This document shows, piece after piece, positions 22,732 to 34,759 of a stretch of DNA of 64,000 bases (positions are counted from its first letter, which is position 1; every line of letters starts with the position of its first letter). The notes under the pieces were generated by a model that did no database searches, had not been told where the DNA came from, and was given only the letters and a program-made list of their open reading frames with translations. Source of the DNA: Digitaria exilis (Eukaryota; Streptophyta; Magnoliopsida; Poales; Poaceae); the NCBI GenBank assembly GCA_015342445.1, contig JACEFO010001035.1, positions 930,001 through 994,000 of the forward strand, read 5' to 3'. The position numbers and the translations under genes were made by a program.

Positions 22732-22988
22732 TAGGGATATGCCCGGATACGAATACAGATATTGATTTTTTTGTCGGATCGGATTCGGATGCGGACAGAG
22801 CAAAATATGTCGGATATGTATCAGTTGTTGATATACATTACATATCTGCAATAGTCATTCAACTTTTGTTATGCAGATATGGATACGTCGGATATTTATT
22901 TTTTAGTTCCGGATACGGACTGTACCATTTAAGGTCAGAGGGCCTTCAGCCGGTCGGACGGAAAATATCCATACCACTTTTATCCCTA
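22732..22988. mobile_element. hAT-type MITE, 257 bp
   Basis: Terminal inverted repeats TAGGGATA / TATCCCTA are flanked by a perfect 8-bp duplication ATTGTAAC (22724-22731 and 22989-22996), the size made by hAT transposases. The interior has repeated CGGAT(A/C)CGGA words in both orientations. No coding capacity. Confidence 0.88.
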
Positions 22989-22996
22989 ATTGTAAC

Positions 22997-24401
22997 CACT
23001 CCAACTAACAGGGTGAGTTGGTCCTACTATTCCCCTCCACGTTGCTTCTACGGCGGGATTAATCTCCAACTGCATGTGTGCCAGGGTAAGGACAGGAAGG
23101 CAGCCAGATGGGGACAATTGCATAACTTGCTAGTGTCTATTGCATAGGTTCTCGTTAGACACTAGGTCTCATGCAAGACCCAGTTTCTTCCTTTTCTCAT
23201 TCTCTCTCATTTATTAGAGTGACACATAAGCAAAGTATCATATGTGGCAGGCTAATTAATGCTATGGAAACCATCCTAGTTGGAGGGTTGGGAATAGCCA
23301 GAGGCAGGACACAGCAAGGGTAGGAGATCAGACCCAAAATTTCCTCACAGCTCCTTGATCTCTGTTCAGGTAATCATCCATTAGTCTGTACACCTGCGTA
23401 CAAGGATTTTGGTGTAATCCATTAGCAATTGAAGTTGTTCCCCAATAATTGGATTCATGCAGTAATCTTGTCTCCAAATCTGGTATCAAATGGCCCAAAA
23501 TTTCAACCACTCAATAACACAAAACCTGTAGGTTTCCTAATCATCTTCCCAATGGTACTGGTTTCGTTCATATTGGATTGCGTGGATTAGGAGATATCGT
23601 CAAAACAACGTTCTTGTTCTATTTAGAAAATGCATGCGCAGAAAATATTTTAATATTTTCGACCACTTTATATGTAGAATTGGCCTAGACCACCAAAACA
23701 AAAGTTGTTGGAAATTTTCTTTAGATACCAAACTTGTATTTGTTTGCATCGATTGGTTAAGAAAATCAAAAGTTATGACCAAAACAGTGAGCAGATCAGA
23801 ATATGAGTCGATTCTTGAAATATTGGAATAAAAGGGGTTTTGTCTTTCTCTTCAAACAACATTGAGATAGTGTGTCGAGAAGACTTGTTTAAGCGTTACT
23901 ATAGCTATTCTAAGTGTAGTTTGGTTTCACAAGTTTTGAGAGTGCCGGTGTCACCAACGTGTCGTCAAATTCTCGTCGGAGATACGGCCAGTACATGACG
24001 AGTTGTGTGTGATGATATGTTTGCTTGATGGATTTTCTTGCTCTTATGTTCATTCAATTTTCATATTTCTCATATATTCAAGTGCTTAATGATTTTCAAT
24101 CTTCAGGATTCAATTTTTTGTGTACATTCTATTCATGTACCGGATGTTTCGGCCGTAAAATTTGGTTCTTATATTCAAGTTCCTGTGAGTAGGTGTTGGC
24201 CTCACTTGCTCGGCTTTACCAGTAAATGCTAAGGATATATTCAAGTGTTGTCTGTTTCAGAAGGAAACTACAAGTCCACTGTTTTCATGTGAAGCTCTAT
24301 GTTTCTTATTGACTTTTCATGGTGTTACAATCGTTCTTCTCGCTCTGATTGTACTTGTTGGGTGTTTTCACTCACCTTGCGTTCATTTGGTATTTAGATA
24401 C
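22997..24401. other. Intergenic, no gene recognised
   Basis: This holds short frames only, none with a known domain. The sequence on either side of the hAT MITE joins into CT-rich text. No terminal repeats or polypurine features were found up to the LTR at 24402. Confidence 0.4.
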
Positions 24402-25337
24402 TGTCACACCCTAAAATTTAAGATTTCAAGTTGTGATTAGAAGAAACAATTAATTCAATGGTTTTCATGAATTCTAAAATTTTGCCAACATTTGTTTAAT
24501 TTCTAGGGTATTTAATGTAGGAAAATATTCAACTTCTGAAATCAATTAAATATGATTACATTATTTTAATTGAAGTGTTGCATTCATGGTTGTTGCATAT
24601 GTTGTTTCATGAGTGCGATATTTTCAAAATTCGTTTGGATCTCGATAAATCCTTCCTGAGAAATTCCATAGTTTTCTAGAATTTATCCTCGTTAATCTAA
24701 AGCTTGTCCATTTAATGGAGGGGTTTAATTATCTTTTTTTTCACGAGCTCCAATTATTTTATTGGGATTCATCCTGGCCAACTCTATGCTTTTATCTCTC
24801 TTCTTTCTTTTGAGCCTGCTCTCTTTCTTCTTGAGTAGAGCAATTAGCTATTGCGTGGCAAACCAAAACTCCTCTCATCCACGATGTGAACACATACCAC
24901 ACACGTTCCTGAAGGCAAACAACATGTTGCTGCCTTCGTTCGTTGTGCCTGTTCAGGGCCAATTAGGCCGTGGCCCATATTTCGTTGCTGAGCTGGACCT
25001 GGACGGAACTTAGTCCAAACCGTGCCACCCCACAAACCCCTGGACCCAGATCCTACGAAGCCACACGCCTAAACTCAGATCATTACCCGACCTCGAGATC
25101 GATCTGCTGCAGCGTCGCCGTCGCCGCCGCCGGTCATCAAGTCTACGTGAAACCTAGCTTCGTCCCGTCTCTCTTGCGCAAGTCAATCGGAGCCGTGCTG
25201 TGCGTGTGCCAATTATCGCACGAAGTTTAGCCGCCGTAAATACATTGCTGTTAGCAGCTGCTTCCATCTCAAGCATGTATGATCGTGCGACCGATCCATC
25301 CGCTATCCAAGATTGATCAGTCTGCTGGAGAACAGAG

Positions 25338-25555
25338 CTTTAGTACCGGGCGCAAAGCCGGTTTAGTACCGGTTATGCGCCCGGTACCAAGCTCCCGGTA
25401 CTAATGGGCAGCCATTAGTACCGGCTGCACCAGCCGGTACTCACGGATGCATTTAGTACCGGCTGGTAACACCAGCCGGTACAAACGGCGGGCCACGCGG
25501 CACGACCACGCACCATGCGTTTGGTGTTACCAGCCGGTACTAAATGTTCGAGCTC
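25338..25555. repeat. Left subterminal palindrome cluster of CACTA
   Basis: Several AGTACCGG motifs in both orientations, including AGTACCGGCTGGTAACACC at about 25459 and its inverted partner near 25530. In CACTA elements such subterminal repeats are the binding sites of the TNPA-type protein. Confidence 0.75.
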
Positions 25556-25762
25556 GCCCTTTTTTTCTTTTAGAAGTTGCTTGCTGTTTTTTATTTTTAG
25601 TTTTTTTTACATGTTACGTTCCTATACGTACTAGTAGTGGTTCCTACGTGTATTCTCGTACTCATATAATTAACATGATTGAAGCATTATATATATACAT
25701 ATCTATATATGTGCAAAACCCGAAGTATTACATACATAAGTCAACAATCTACATGTTTGAAA

Positions 25763-28700
25763 TTACGGCCACACTTTGTCTTCGTCTTGGATGCCGACGT
25801 CCGGTATGTAGAAAGATCCATCGTTGTGGAATTCGCCTTTAGGGTCAATGACCTCGTCTATCAGGAATCCGCAGAGTTGTTCTTGTACGGCCTTGATTCT
25901 GTCTGTCGGGAGGACGCATTCTTCCATACGCCATTTCTGTCACATCAAAAAAATATTAGATATAGCGATATAAAAGTCGTATGTTTGAATATGACCATAT
26001 GCGTGACGTACCTCGAATTCATCTGGCTTCATTGCGCCCGTCGGTCGTACAAACCGGTGAATAAACTCACACACATAGTAGCCACATAGGTTGTTGCCGT
26101 GCTCCTGTCTCATACACTTATGTGGAATGCAAAAGTGTTATTAAAAATAGTTATTGCGTATAAACATATGTCAAAATGTTATAATTAAGTTGTTACCGGA
26201 AAGTCTAGCTTGATATGAAGTTGCTCCTTAAATGGACCTTCATTTTCTTCTTGGAAGCGAGCCCATGCCTTGTTCATGAGGTCGATGACGTCCTGGAATT
26301 CTTCTTGTCCCTTCTTCTTTGGGTCAAGGACTATGACCAAGCTTTTCTGTAGCTCTATAACGAAAAGCATCCAATGGAAGCTGTGCAGTGAAAGACGCAT
26401 ACTACGTTAGATATATTGGCTGCTTCTTTAGGTCAAGGACTATGATAAGTAAAAGTTGAAGTACTCACCGTGTGTTGTACGGGAATAGTATGAAATCACA
26501 TTTTTTCTGTCTATCCAAGAATTTCCATATATTCTTCGTGGTCGAGTTTGGGGTGTTCTTGACAGTATATTCGTGGATCACATTTGGGTCCATGAAGCCA
26601 AGGTTTTGAAAGCCTTTTCTCCGGCAAACTTGTTGTTCCTTCTACATGAGACAATCAAATTATAAATGTGATGGTGAACTATATTAATGAATAGATGGAT
26701 GGAACATAAATGAGATGAAAGACTTACAGAACCCATGCACTGATGAGTGATTTGTCGAGGACGTCCTGATTGAACAGATACCAGAATTCTGAAAACTCAA
26801 TATTTATCTCATCCACCCCTCGAAAATAATGCTCGTCTCTTATACGAAGAGTTAGGTAGCACTGGTCGCCTGCAGATTGTTTCATGTACCAACTATGGAG
26901 ATTACGCATCCTTGTTGCAAGATTCCTGAGTTGGTGTTCATACACTAGAGGTTTCTTCAATTCAAATTGAGTTCTTTCAGCTCCAGGATGCATTGGGATA
27001 TGGTCCTCGCCTCGTAATTGTGCTTTGGTGAGCCTTGTGTCGCAGACAAAATCAACGAGAGCTTGGTCCTCCTCTGATAGCACTTTGAGAGGTGGGATTG
27101 ACTGCTTCTTCTGTATACCAAGCTGTGCAATGCTCGACGCTTTTCTCTTACGCTGAGTTGCCTTTTTTATTTGACGATCATAATCCGATAAGGGACTTTT
27201 CGTTTCTTGTTGCTTCTTCGCCTGTTGTTGCTTCTGCCACGCAGTGAATTGCTTTCGATTCATCTCGGGCGTGGTTTTTTGACTAGGCGGTGAAGCCGGT
27301 TTCTGCGGCACGGGAGGCGGTTTCTTAGGAGCTTTCTCCCAAGCCTCCTTCTTCTCCTTAGGAGGTGGGGGCACAAGAGGTGGCTGGATCCTAATTCTGC
27401 TTCCGCCACCAATTTTCCGTGCATCCTTTGGTGCAGGTATTGGTGCATTTGTAGGAGGCGCAGGCGAGCTAACGCTCGGATCTGTTCCAGCAGGCTGCGC
27501 GTCCTTATCTTTAGTAGGAGGTGGTGGAGGCTCCATTTGAGGAGGCTGCTGATGAATTTGATCTGGAGGTGTCTGTGGATCATTGCTAGGGGGCGTAACG
27601 TCTGCAACCGGTGGTGATCTTATGCCAGTGTCCTGTCCCGATGATTCGGTTATGGTCAAACATATCCAACTGTGCAACGCTTGACCTAACACCTTCTCAC
27701 CATCGCCTCCTTCAATTTCAAGGTCGAGGTCCTCCCACCCGGGTAAGACCCGATCGACATTGACCTTTGCATATCCCAGGGGAATTGGAACACGGTGTAT
27801 AACCCCGCCAACAACAGGGACCTCAGCAACAGCATCTGCTACTGCTTTCATCTTATTTCCGATTACGGGAGTATGAAGCTCACATGGTTGCCTTTCGGTG
27901 ATAAAATCCACGGAATAGCTTTGAGGTAACTCCCTGGATTCAACACTAGACGGCACATTGGAGGCGGGGCTGATAGGGGAGATTTGTTCTTCTAGTGCAG
28001 AGACTCGTTGTTCTAGTGCACGTAATTTTGCTTCATTTAGCATTGCTACGGCTTCTACTTCTATAAGTCTCAAGATCTGCGGAGAAGCCATGCTTCCATG
28101 GAACTACACCCATGCCTCGCACACGGCTAGTGTGTTCAGGAGTCCCTAGGGCGTATGATAGCTCATCTTTCTCCCGATTTGGTGTGAAAGCTCCTTCTTC
28201 CTTAGCCTTTAACACTGCCTCGAGCCTATCTACTGCTGCTCGCAGTGAATCTGATGGAATCAAATCTCCATTAGTCGTATCCAGAGTCCCGCCATGTGCA
28301 AAGTAGTACCACTTCGCTCTTTTAGGCCAATGTAGGGTCCGTGGGGTGAATCCTTTCATTATCAGATCCTTTTCCATCTTCTCCCACTTTGGAATTGCCT
28401 TCCTATACCCAACTTGTCCAGTACGGTGGGAGTGAATCTTTTTGCTCATGTTGGCTTTGTTTTGCTCTCTCACAGCAGCTCTGTCTTCTGAGAGACAGTT
28501 TTGGACAAATTGATCCCAGTGTGGACGAAGTTTCTGGAACTTATTTTCAAAGTCAGGTGTTGTCCCTTTCTTGATATAATCTTTCTTTAAGTTTTTCTTC
28601 AATGTTTGGAAAGTCATCGCCATTTTCTTGAAGGCGAACTTCTTCACTTGCTCCTTAATATTTTCTCCATCGGGAAGTGTGAAGTGTGACAACAGCTGCT

Positions 28701-29186
28701 CCCAGCACATCTCTTTCTCTTGTTCAGGTACTACATCTGCAGATTCAATCCCCTTAACTTTTTTCCAAGCTTTGAAACTGATGGGGATGTTCTCCCTGAC
28801 AATGTATCCTGCCTGATTGACAAACTTTGTCCTTGCATCCTCTGGAGCTTTCGGGGCACCTTCTTCGTCGATCTCTCTAATGATGATTTAGTGCTTCGTT
28901 TACGTTTCTGACCAGACGTCGAAGCCTGAGAAGATATACATTCATATATAAATGATCCTAAGTATGATCGAAAAGTACATAGCATGTGTCTGTGTATATA
29001 TACCTCGGGTACATCTTCTTCCTCAGAGTTAGAATGAGCAACCTCATCACCATCACCTGTGACGTTAAGATACTGGCTGCCATCATACTCGCCTTCGGGT
29101 ACATCTTGTTCAGTTGGTAATTCGAAGTTGTCTCCTCTGATTAGATAACTCATGAACTCATTGATGTTTCCACGTCCATCATCCAT
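25763..29186 (-). pseudogene. CACTA second gene: En/Spm-type region joined to Ulp1-like cysteine protease (C48)
   Basis: I model six exons with GT-AG junctions: 29186-29004, 28925-26728, 26641-26469, 26380-26197, 26116-26012 and 25936-25763. The N-terminus is acidic. Exon 2 carries the plant Ptta/En/Spm-type region (PKWEKMEKDLIMKGFTP..), then a coiled-coil and a proline-rich linker. Exons 3-6 carry a Ulp1-type protease with catalytic His in FHWMLFVI, Asp in VLDPKKK and Cys in NNLCGYYVCEF. Ulp1 enzymes cut ubiquitin-like modifiers; the role in CACTA elements is not settled. Frameshifts near 28862 and 28036 break exon 2, although the protease exons look clean. Confidence 0.72.
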
Positions 29187-29227
29187 TTGGAATGCTAAGA
29201 GTAACACAATAAGCATATTTGTAATAA

Positions 29228-30157
29228 TACTAGTAAGGCAGGGGCTAATTTATAATAATACTAGTAATCCCGGGGCTAATTTCTAATTAAACTAGTAATC
29301 CAGGGGCTAACTTGTAATAAGACAAGTAATCCAGGTGTAATTTCTAATTAAACTAGTAATCCAGGGGCTAATTTATAATAATACAAGTAATCCAGGGGCT
29401 AATTTATAATAATACTAGTAATCCTGGGGCTAATTTCTAATTAAACTACCAATCCAGGGGCTAATTTCTAATTAAACTAGCAATCCAGGGGCTAATTTCT
29501 AATTAAACTAGTAATCCAAGGGCTAACTTGTAATAAGACAAGTAATCCAGGGGCTAACTTGGAATAAGACAAGTAATCCAGGGGCTAATTTGTAATTAAA
29601 CTAGTAATCCAGGGGCTAATTTGTAATAATACAAGTAATTCAGGGGCTAATTTCTAACTAAACTAGTAATCCAGGGGCTAATTTGTAATTTAAATAGTAA
29701 TCCAGGGGCTAAGTTATAATTAAACTAGTAATCCAAGGGCTAATTTGTAATATTACTAGTAATCCAGGGGCTAATTTATAATTAAACTAGTAATCCAGGG
29801 GCTAATTTCTAACTAAACTAGTAATCCGGGGGCTAATTTCTAACTAAACTAGTAATCCAGGGGCTAATTTGTAATTTAAATAGTAATCCAGGGGCTAAGT
29901 TATAATTAAACTAGTAATCCAAGGGCTAATTTGTAATATTACTAGTAATCCAGGGCTAACTTATAATTAAATTAGTAATCCAGGGGCTAATTTATAATTA
30001 AACTAGTAATCCAGGGGCTAATCTGTAAAATTACTAGTAATCCAAGGGCTAATTTATAATAAAACTAGTAATCCAGGGGCTAATCTGTAAAATTACTAGT
30101 AATCCAGGGGCTAATTTCTAATTAAACTACTAATGCAGGGGCTAATTTGTAATTAAA
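29228..30157. repeat. 31-bp tandem array, about 30 copies
   Basis: Monomer close to AACTAGTAATCCAGGGGCTA followed by ATTTNTAATTA, repeated about 30 times with little length change. A six-monomer higher-order repeat (186 bp) is visible: the AATTTAAATAGTAATCC passage at about 29685 recurs at 29871. The array sits immediately upstream of the start of the Ulp1-type gene (minus strand), so it occupies its promoter. Confidence 0.92.
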
Positions 30158-30207
30158 CTAATTAAACTACCGGTAGTTCTAAATTAAAAAAAACCTAAAT
30201 AAAAAAA

Positions 30208-30242
30208 GGCTGACGTCAGCACGAGTTGTGCTGACGTCAGCC
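30208..30242. promoter_or_regulatory. Perfect inverted repeat with two TGACGTCA sites
   Basis: Arms GGCTGACGTCAGCAC (30208-30222) and GTGCTGACGTCAGCC (30228-30242) pair over 15 bp around a 5-nt loop. Each arm contains TGACGTCA, the palindromic core bound by plant bZIP factors of the TGA/CRE type. It lies upstream of the 31-bp array and the Ulp1-type gene. Confidence 0.7.
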
Positions 30243-30249
30243 CGACAAG

Positions 30250-30590
30250 GGCTTACGGAAGCGGCGGCGGTGGCGACGGTTCCGGCGGCGGCTACGAGGA
30301 GGAGGCAGCGACGACGAGGTGGCGAAGCCGGCGACGAGGAGGAGGCAGCGACGACGAGGTGGCGGCGACGAGGTCGAGGAGGTCGCGACGGAGGACGACG
30401 GCGGCCGGCGGCGGAGGATCGAGGAGGATGTGGCTCGGACGGTAACGAGGAGGAGGCGGCGACGAGGAGGAGGAGGAGGAGGTGCGTGGCTCGGACGGCG
30501 ACGAGGAGGAGGCGGAGGTGGCTCGGACGGCAACGAGGAGGAGGCGGCGACGACGATGGCCTCGGCCGGCAACGGAGAAGAAGAAGAAGC
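30250..30590. repeat. GC-rich GAGGAGGCGGCGACGA-type repeat
   Basis: Imperfect repeats of GACGAGGAGGAGGCGG fill this stretch. Long frames exist on both strands but encode only Arg/Gly or Ser/Pro runs, so I take them as composition artefacts. Such GC-rich repeats may mark the 5' leader region of the downstream minus-strand unit. Confidence 0.7.
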
Positions 30591-30639
30591 GCGCGATCGG
30601 AAATGGCTAAGTGTTGGGCACTCCAGATCTATATAGGGG

Positions 30640-30722
30640 GCTAGTTAGTACCGGCTGGTGGCAGCAGCCGGTACTAATTTGGCACCCTGTACCGGCTGGT
30701 GCCACCAGCCGGTACTAAATTG
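30640..30722. repeat. Internal CACTA palindrome cluster
   Basis: Two AGTACCGGCTGGTG / CCAGCCGGTACT modules of the kind found at both element ends. The TNP2-like frame on the minus strand reads into them and stops there. Their internal position is unusual for a single CACTA element. Confidence 0.8.
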
Positions 30723-33700
30723 GCACTCTGAAACATCCTCGACTCCAATGATTTTCCTCTTCCCAGATAGTACTATATGACGTTTAGGTTGGTCTTTGTT
30801 AGGGCCTTTTTTCGGTTTGCTTGACATGTCCATCACATAAAAACCTGACTGACATCCTTTGCTAGAACGAAAGGTTCATCTTTGTATTCAATCTTACTAA
30901 GGTCGATTGTTGTCATCCCATACCGGTCCACCAAAACCCCTCCTTGAGCACGGTTCACCCATTGGCAACGAAATAAAGGGACTTTCAATAGAGGTCCATA
31001 CTCCAGTTCCCATATCTCTTCTATGACACCATAATATGTCTCTTTTCTACCCTCATCGTCTATTATTGCATCGATACGAACACCACTGTTCTGGTTAGTA
31101 CTCTTCTGGTCTTGTTTCCTTGTATAATATGTATTTCTGTTTATATCGTACCCTTGGTATAACAAGATGGTGAGAGATGGCCCCCTAGCTAACCACTGAA
31201 GTTGTTTGTCAATCGATTGGTCACCCATAAGAAGTCTTCGGAGCCAAATAGCGAATGTTTCTTTGTGGTTACGTGTAATCCATGCTTCACTCTTATCAGG
31301 ATTTGATGACCGGATAATATTCTTGTGCTGAAGCATATATGGAGCAACTAGTGATGAGTTCTGCAAAACCGTGAAGTTTGCTATGCGCATATCAGACTCA
31401 GGGATTGTCAAACTACCTTTCTTCCCTAACGTTCCCTTCAGCCGCCCCTAGTGGCGTGACACGGGGTGCCCGACCGGATCAATGTCATTAACAAAATTAG
31501 CACAGAATTCTATGACCTCCTCTGTTGCATAGCCATTAGCGATGGATCCTTCTGGGCGAGCACGATTGCGAACGTACTTCTTTAAGACTGCCATGTATCT
31601 CGAAGGGGAACATATTGTGTAGGAATATTAGACCCAAGATCGAGATCTCTTTTACAAGGTGAGTAAGGAGATGGGTCATAATGTTGAAGAATGAAGGTGG
31701 AAAGACTATCTCAAAACTGACAAGGCATTGGACCACACCCTGCTGCATCCTTTCAAGTTTTCTTGGATCGATTATCTTCTGTGAGATTTCATTCAGAAAA
31801 GCACATAGCTTTACGATTGCCAATCTTACATTCTCTGGTAGAGTACCCCTTAATGCAACCGGAAGCAACTGTGTCAACAAGACATGGCAGTCATGAGACT
31901 TTAGATTTGTGAATTTCTTTTCTGCCATCTGTATTATTCCCTTAACATTGGATGAGTACCCGCTCGGTACCTTGACACTGTTCAAGCAATCAAACATGCT
32001 TTTCTTCTCCTCTTTGCTAAGAGTGTAGTTGGCTGGACGTAAATAATATTGTCCGTTATCCCTCTTCTCTAGATGTAAGTCCTTTTGTTGCCCCATATGT
32101 TTCAAGTCCTGACGTGCTTGGAGTGTATCTCTTCCTTTCCCATATACACCTAGAAAGCCAAGCAAGTTCACACAAACACATTTCGTCACGTGCATAACGT
32201 CAATTGCGTGGCCAACATCTAAGAATTCCCAATATGGTAGCTCCCAAAAGATTGACTTTTTCTTCCACATGGGAGCGCGTCCGTCGTCCCCTTTTGGGGC
32301 TGGTTTGCTACCAGGGCCCTTTCCATGGATGACATCAACATCCTATAACATTGAATACACGCGTTTGCCATCACGATGCAAAGGCTTTGAATGAATTTCT
32401 TGCAACCCGTCAAAATGCTTTCCTTGCTTCCGTAACGGGTGATTAGCCGGAAGAAACCGACGATGACCCATATATACATTCTTTTTACAGTATTTTAGGT
32501 AAATATTGTCCGTATCATCAAGGCAGTGGGTACATGCCCGATATCCCTTGTTGGAAAGTCCGGATAGATTACTGAGTGCAGGCCAATCGTTGATGGTTAC
32601 GAAAAGCAATGCTCGGAGGTTGAAATCTTCCTGTGTGTTTTCGTCCCACACCGTTACTCCTTTATTCCACAGAACTAAAAGATCATCAACCTACGGTCTT
32701 AGGTACACGTCAATATCATTGCCTGTTTGATTTGGACCTGGGATAAGCACCGGCATCATGATGAACTTCCATTTCAAACACATCCAGGGAGGAAGGTTCA
32801 AAATACTAAGAGTCACAGGCCATGTGCTATGACTACTGCTCTGGTTACCGAATGGATTCATTCCATCTGCACTTAGGGCAAACCTTATGTTTCTTGCCTC
32901 CGCATCGAAGTCTGGAAACTTCATGTTTATGTTTGTCCACTGTGATCCGTCCGCGGGGTGTCGAATGAACTCGTCTTGCTTACATTCCTCTTTGTGCCAC
33001 CTCATCAACTTAGCGTTTTCCTTGCTTCTAAACAAACGCTTCAGAAGCGGTATTATGGGGAAATACCACATCACTTTAGCTGGAATTTTCTTACGGCGAT
33101 CCTCTCCCTCAACCTCCCCTGCATCATCTCGCCTTATCTTATACCGCAATGCCTCACACACAGGGCATGCATCCAAGTTTTCATATTCCTCGCCGCGGTA
33201 TAAGATACAATCGTTAGGACACGCATGTATCTTCTGTATCTCCAATCCTAAAGGACACACAATATTTTTTGCCTCGTAAGTTGACGAAGGAAGCTCATTA
33301 TTGATAAGGAGCAGGTCCTTTAACATTAACAACAGATGATCAAAACCCTTATCCGAAACACCATTTGTTGCCTTCCATTGAAGCATATCAAGTGTGGTAT
33401 GCAATTTCTTATGCTTCTCTTTACAGCCTGCGTACATCAGCTTCTTGTGATCCTCAATCATCTTTTGAAACTTTTTGTGCTCTAATGCGCTGACACTTTC
33501 TTTCTGTCCATCGAGCAAAACCTGTCCTAACTCGTCTAGGGAATTGTCATTAGCATCATCATCCATCGGATCCTCATATGGGGCTTCTTGGAATTGAACC
33601 CACTCAGGAAGGTCATCTTCTTCTTCGTTCTCTTCCATCACGACACCAGGTTCACCATGTTTAGTCCAAAGACAATAGTTAGGCATGAAACCGACAACGG

Positions 33701-33878
33701 CAAGGTGCACGTGGAGTGTCCTTCGCTTGGAGTATTCCTTTTCATTTTTGCAATCTCTACATGGACAACACATGAACCCCTTTGCCGACCGGTTGGCCCC
33801 TGCAGAATCAAGAAATGTATCCAGCCCAGTAACCCATGCGCTAGTGCTTTGTTCGCCATACATCCAACGCCGGTCCAT
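30645..33878 (-). pseudogene. TNP2-type CACTA transposase, decayed
   Basis: The start is MDRRWMYGEQ at 33878. The N-terminus is the transposase-associated zinc-binding domain with CCPCRDCKN. It is followed by the TNP2 core (HACPNDCILYRGEEYENLDACPVC; ALSADGMNPFG; DVYLRP), then the FLDVGHAIDVMHV region with a DUF4218-type part and finally a DUF4216-type domain (30833-31411). TNP2 proteins bind CACTA ends and catalyse excision. In-frame TAG codons occur at 32691-32693, 32343-32345 and about 31448, and a one-base frameshift near 31600. The C-terminus runs into a palindrome cluster, suggesting that the natural 3' end was replaced. Confidence 0.88.
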
Positions 33879-33899
33879 CTGAAACCATATAATGGTATA

Positions 33900-34380
33900 T
33901 TCAATTTTTAAATAAAATACATAATTGACAAAAACTATATCCGAGCAACAGACTTGATACACGGAATAAAGGACACGTACTGGACTATTGCAGACCGGAG
34001 TGGCCAAGATGAACAATGCCGGAGAGAGAGCTCAGAAGAAGAAAACTCTAGTATGCCTCTGTGGCGTGGAGTGAAGTGGAGATGGCACAAGACAGTGGAG
34101 CCTCAAGTATTGATCCGTGGATAGTCGATCATGGCGTGCCGCGAGGATCCTTCCAGACACCGCTCACCGCTTGAATAATTTGATGGAGACAGCTTCCGTC
34201 AGAGGCTAATTCAATATTATATTAAAAATCTAGGGCTACTTAATATAATATAATAAGAGAAAAAAGGTAAATCTTATATAAAAAATAAAAATGACGTGCA
34301 AATAAACCTTAACACAAAATATTACATTATTGTCTTAATATTCAATACATAATTTATTTCACAACCAACATGACAACGTT
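33900..34380. other. CACTA internal spacer
   Basis: AT-rich sequence upstream of the TNP2 start, with a single 31-bp-type monomer (ATCTAGGGCTACTTAATATA near 34227). It could be an intron or leader of the minus-strand unit. No gene. Confidence 0.45.
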
Positions 34381-34382
34381 CT

Positions 34383-34706
34383 TCAATCTTCCTTGGGTGG
34401 GACATTAGAATGCACTTGAGGATTATTTTTTTCCTCCGTACGAGAGGATGGTGTAGCTGTGACCGCCGGGTTTCGTGGTGCTACAACCGACGAATATTCT
34501 CGCCTCACAGCCTCAATATCAAAAGGTGGTTCTTTCCCTGCTGCAATATATCCCGCATGTGTTGCTTCCAAATAACGAAGTTGTGCTCTCCACAAACTTT
34601 TACTCGGGGTGTAACTTTTGCTAGGGGTCAATTCATTTTTTTCCTTCCCACCAGACGAACGACGGTTATCTCGCCCACCACCGCTACCTCCAGCAGCAGA
34701 AGCCAT
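34383..34706 (-). CDS. Small CACTA-encoded ORF of unknown function
   Basis: 107 residues, Gly/Ser-rich at the start (MASAAGGSGGGRDNRRSSGG), with a central SKSLWRAQLRYLEATHAGYI stretch and a Pro/Thr-rich charged tail. It lies upstream of TNP2 on the same strand, with the 62-bp array directly ahead of it, so it could be the first exon of the TNP2 unit or an independent small gene. I do not recognise a domain. It has a clean start and stop with no visible lesion. Confidence 0.5.
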   Translation of the reverse strand: MASAAGGSGGGRDNRRSSGGKEKNELTPSKSYTPSKSLWRAQLRYLEATHAGYIAAGKEPPFDIEAVRREYSSVVAPRNPAVTATPSSRTEEKNNPQVHSNVPPKED

Positions 34707-34759
34707 GTCCTTTCGACAATACTTTTAACTTTTATATAAACAAAATACAAAGAATTAAT

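Noticed and set aside
30228..30644. Long Arg/Gly-rich and Ser/Pro-rich frames on both strands
   Set aside because: They coincide with an imperfect GAGGAGGCGG repeat and overlap in several frames; low-complexity composition explains the open reading.
13049..34000. Idea that CHG-methylation decay (CAG to TAG) explains all in-frame stops of the Copia and CACTA genes
   Set aside because: The stops are indeed TAG, but at least one (32691) stands where the family usually has Leu, which does not fit a CAG origin, and the ancestral codons of the others are not certain.
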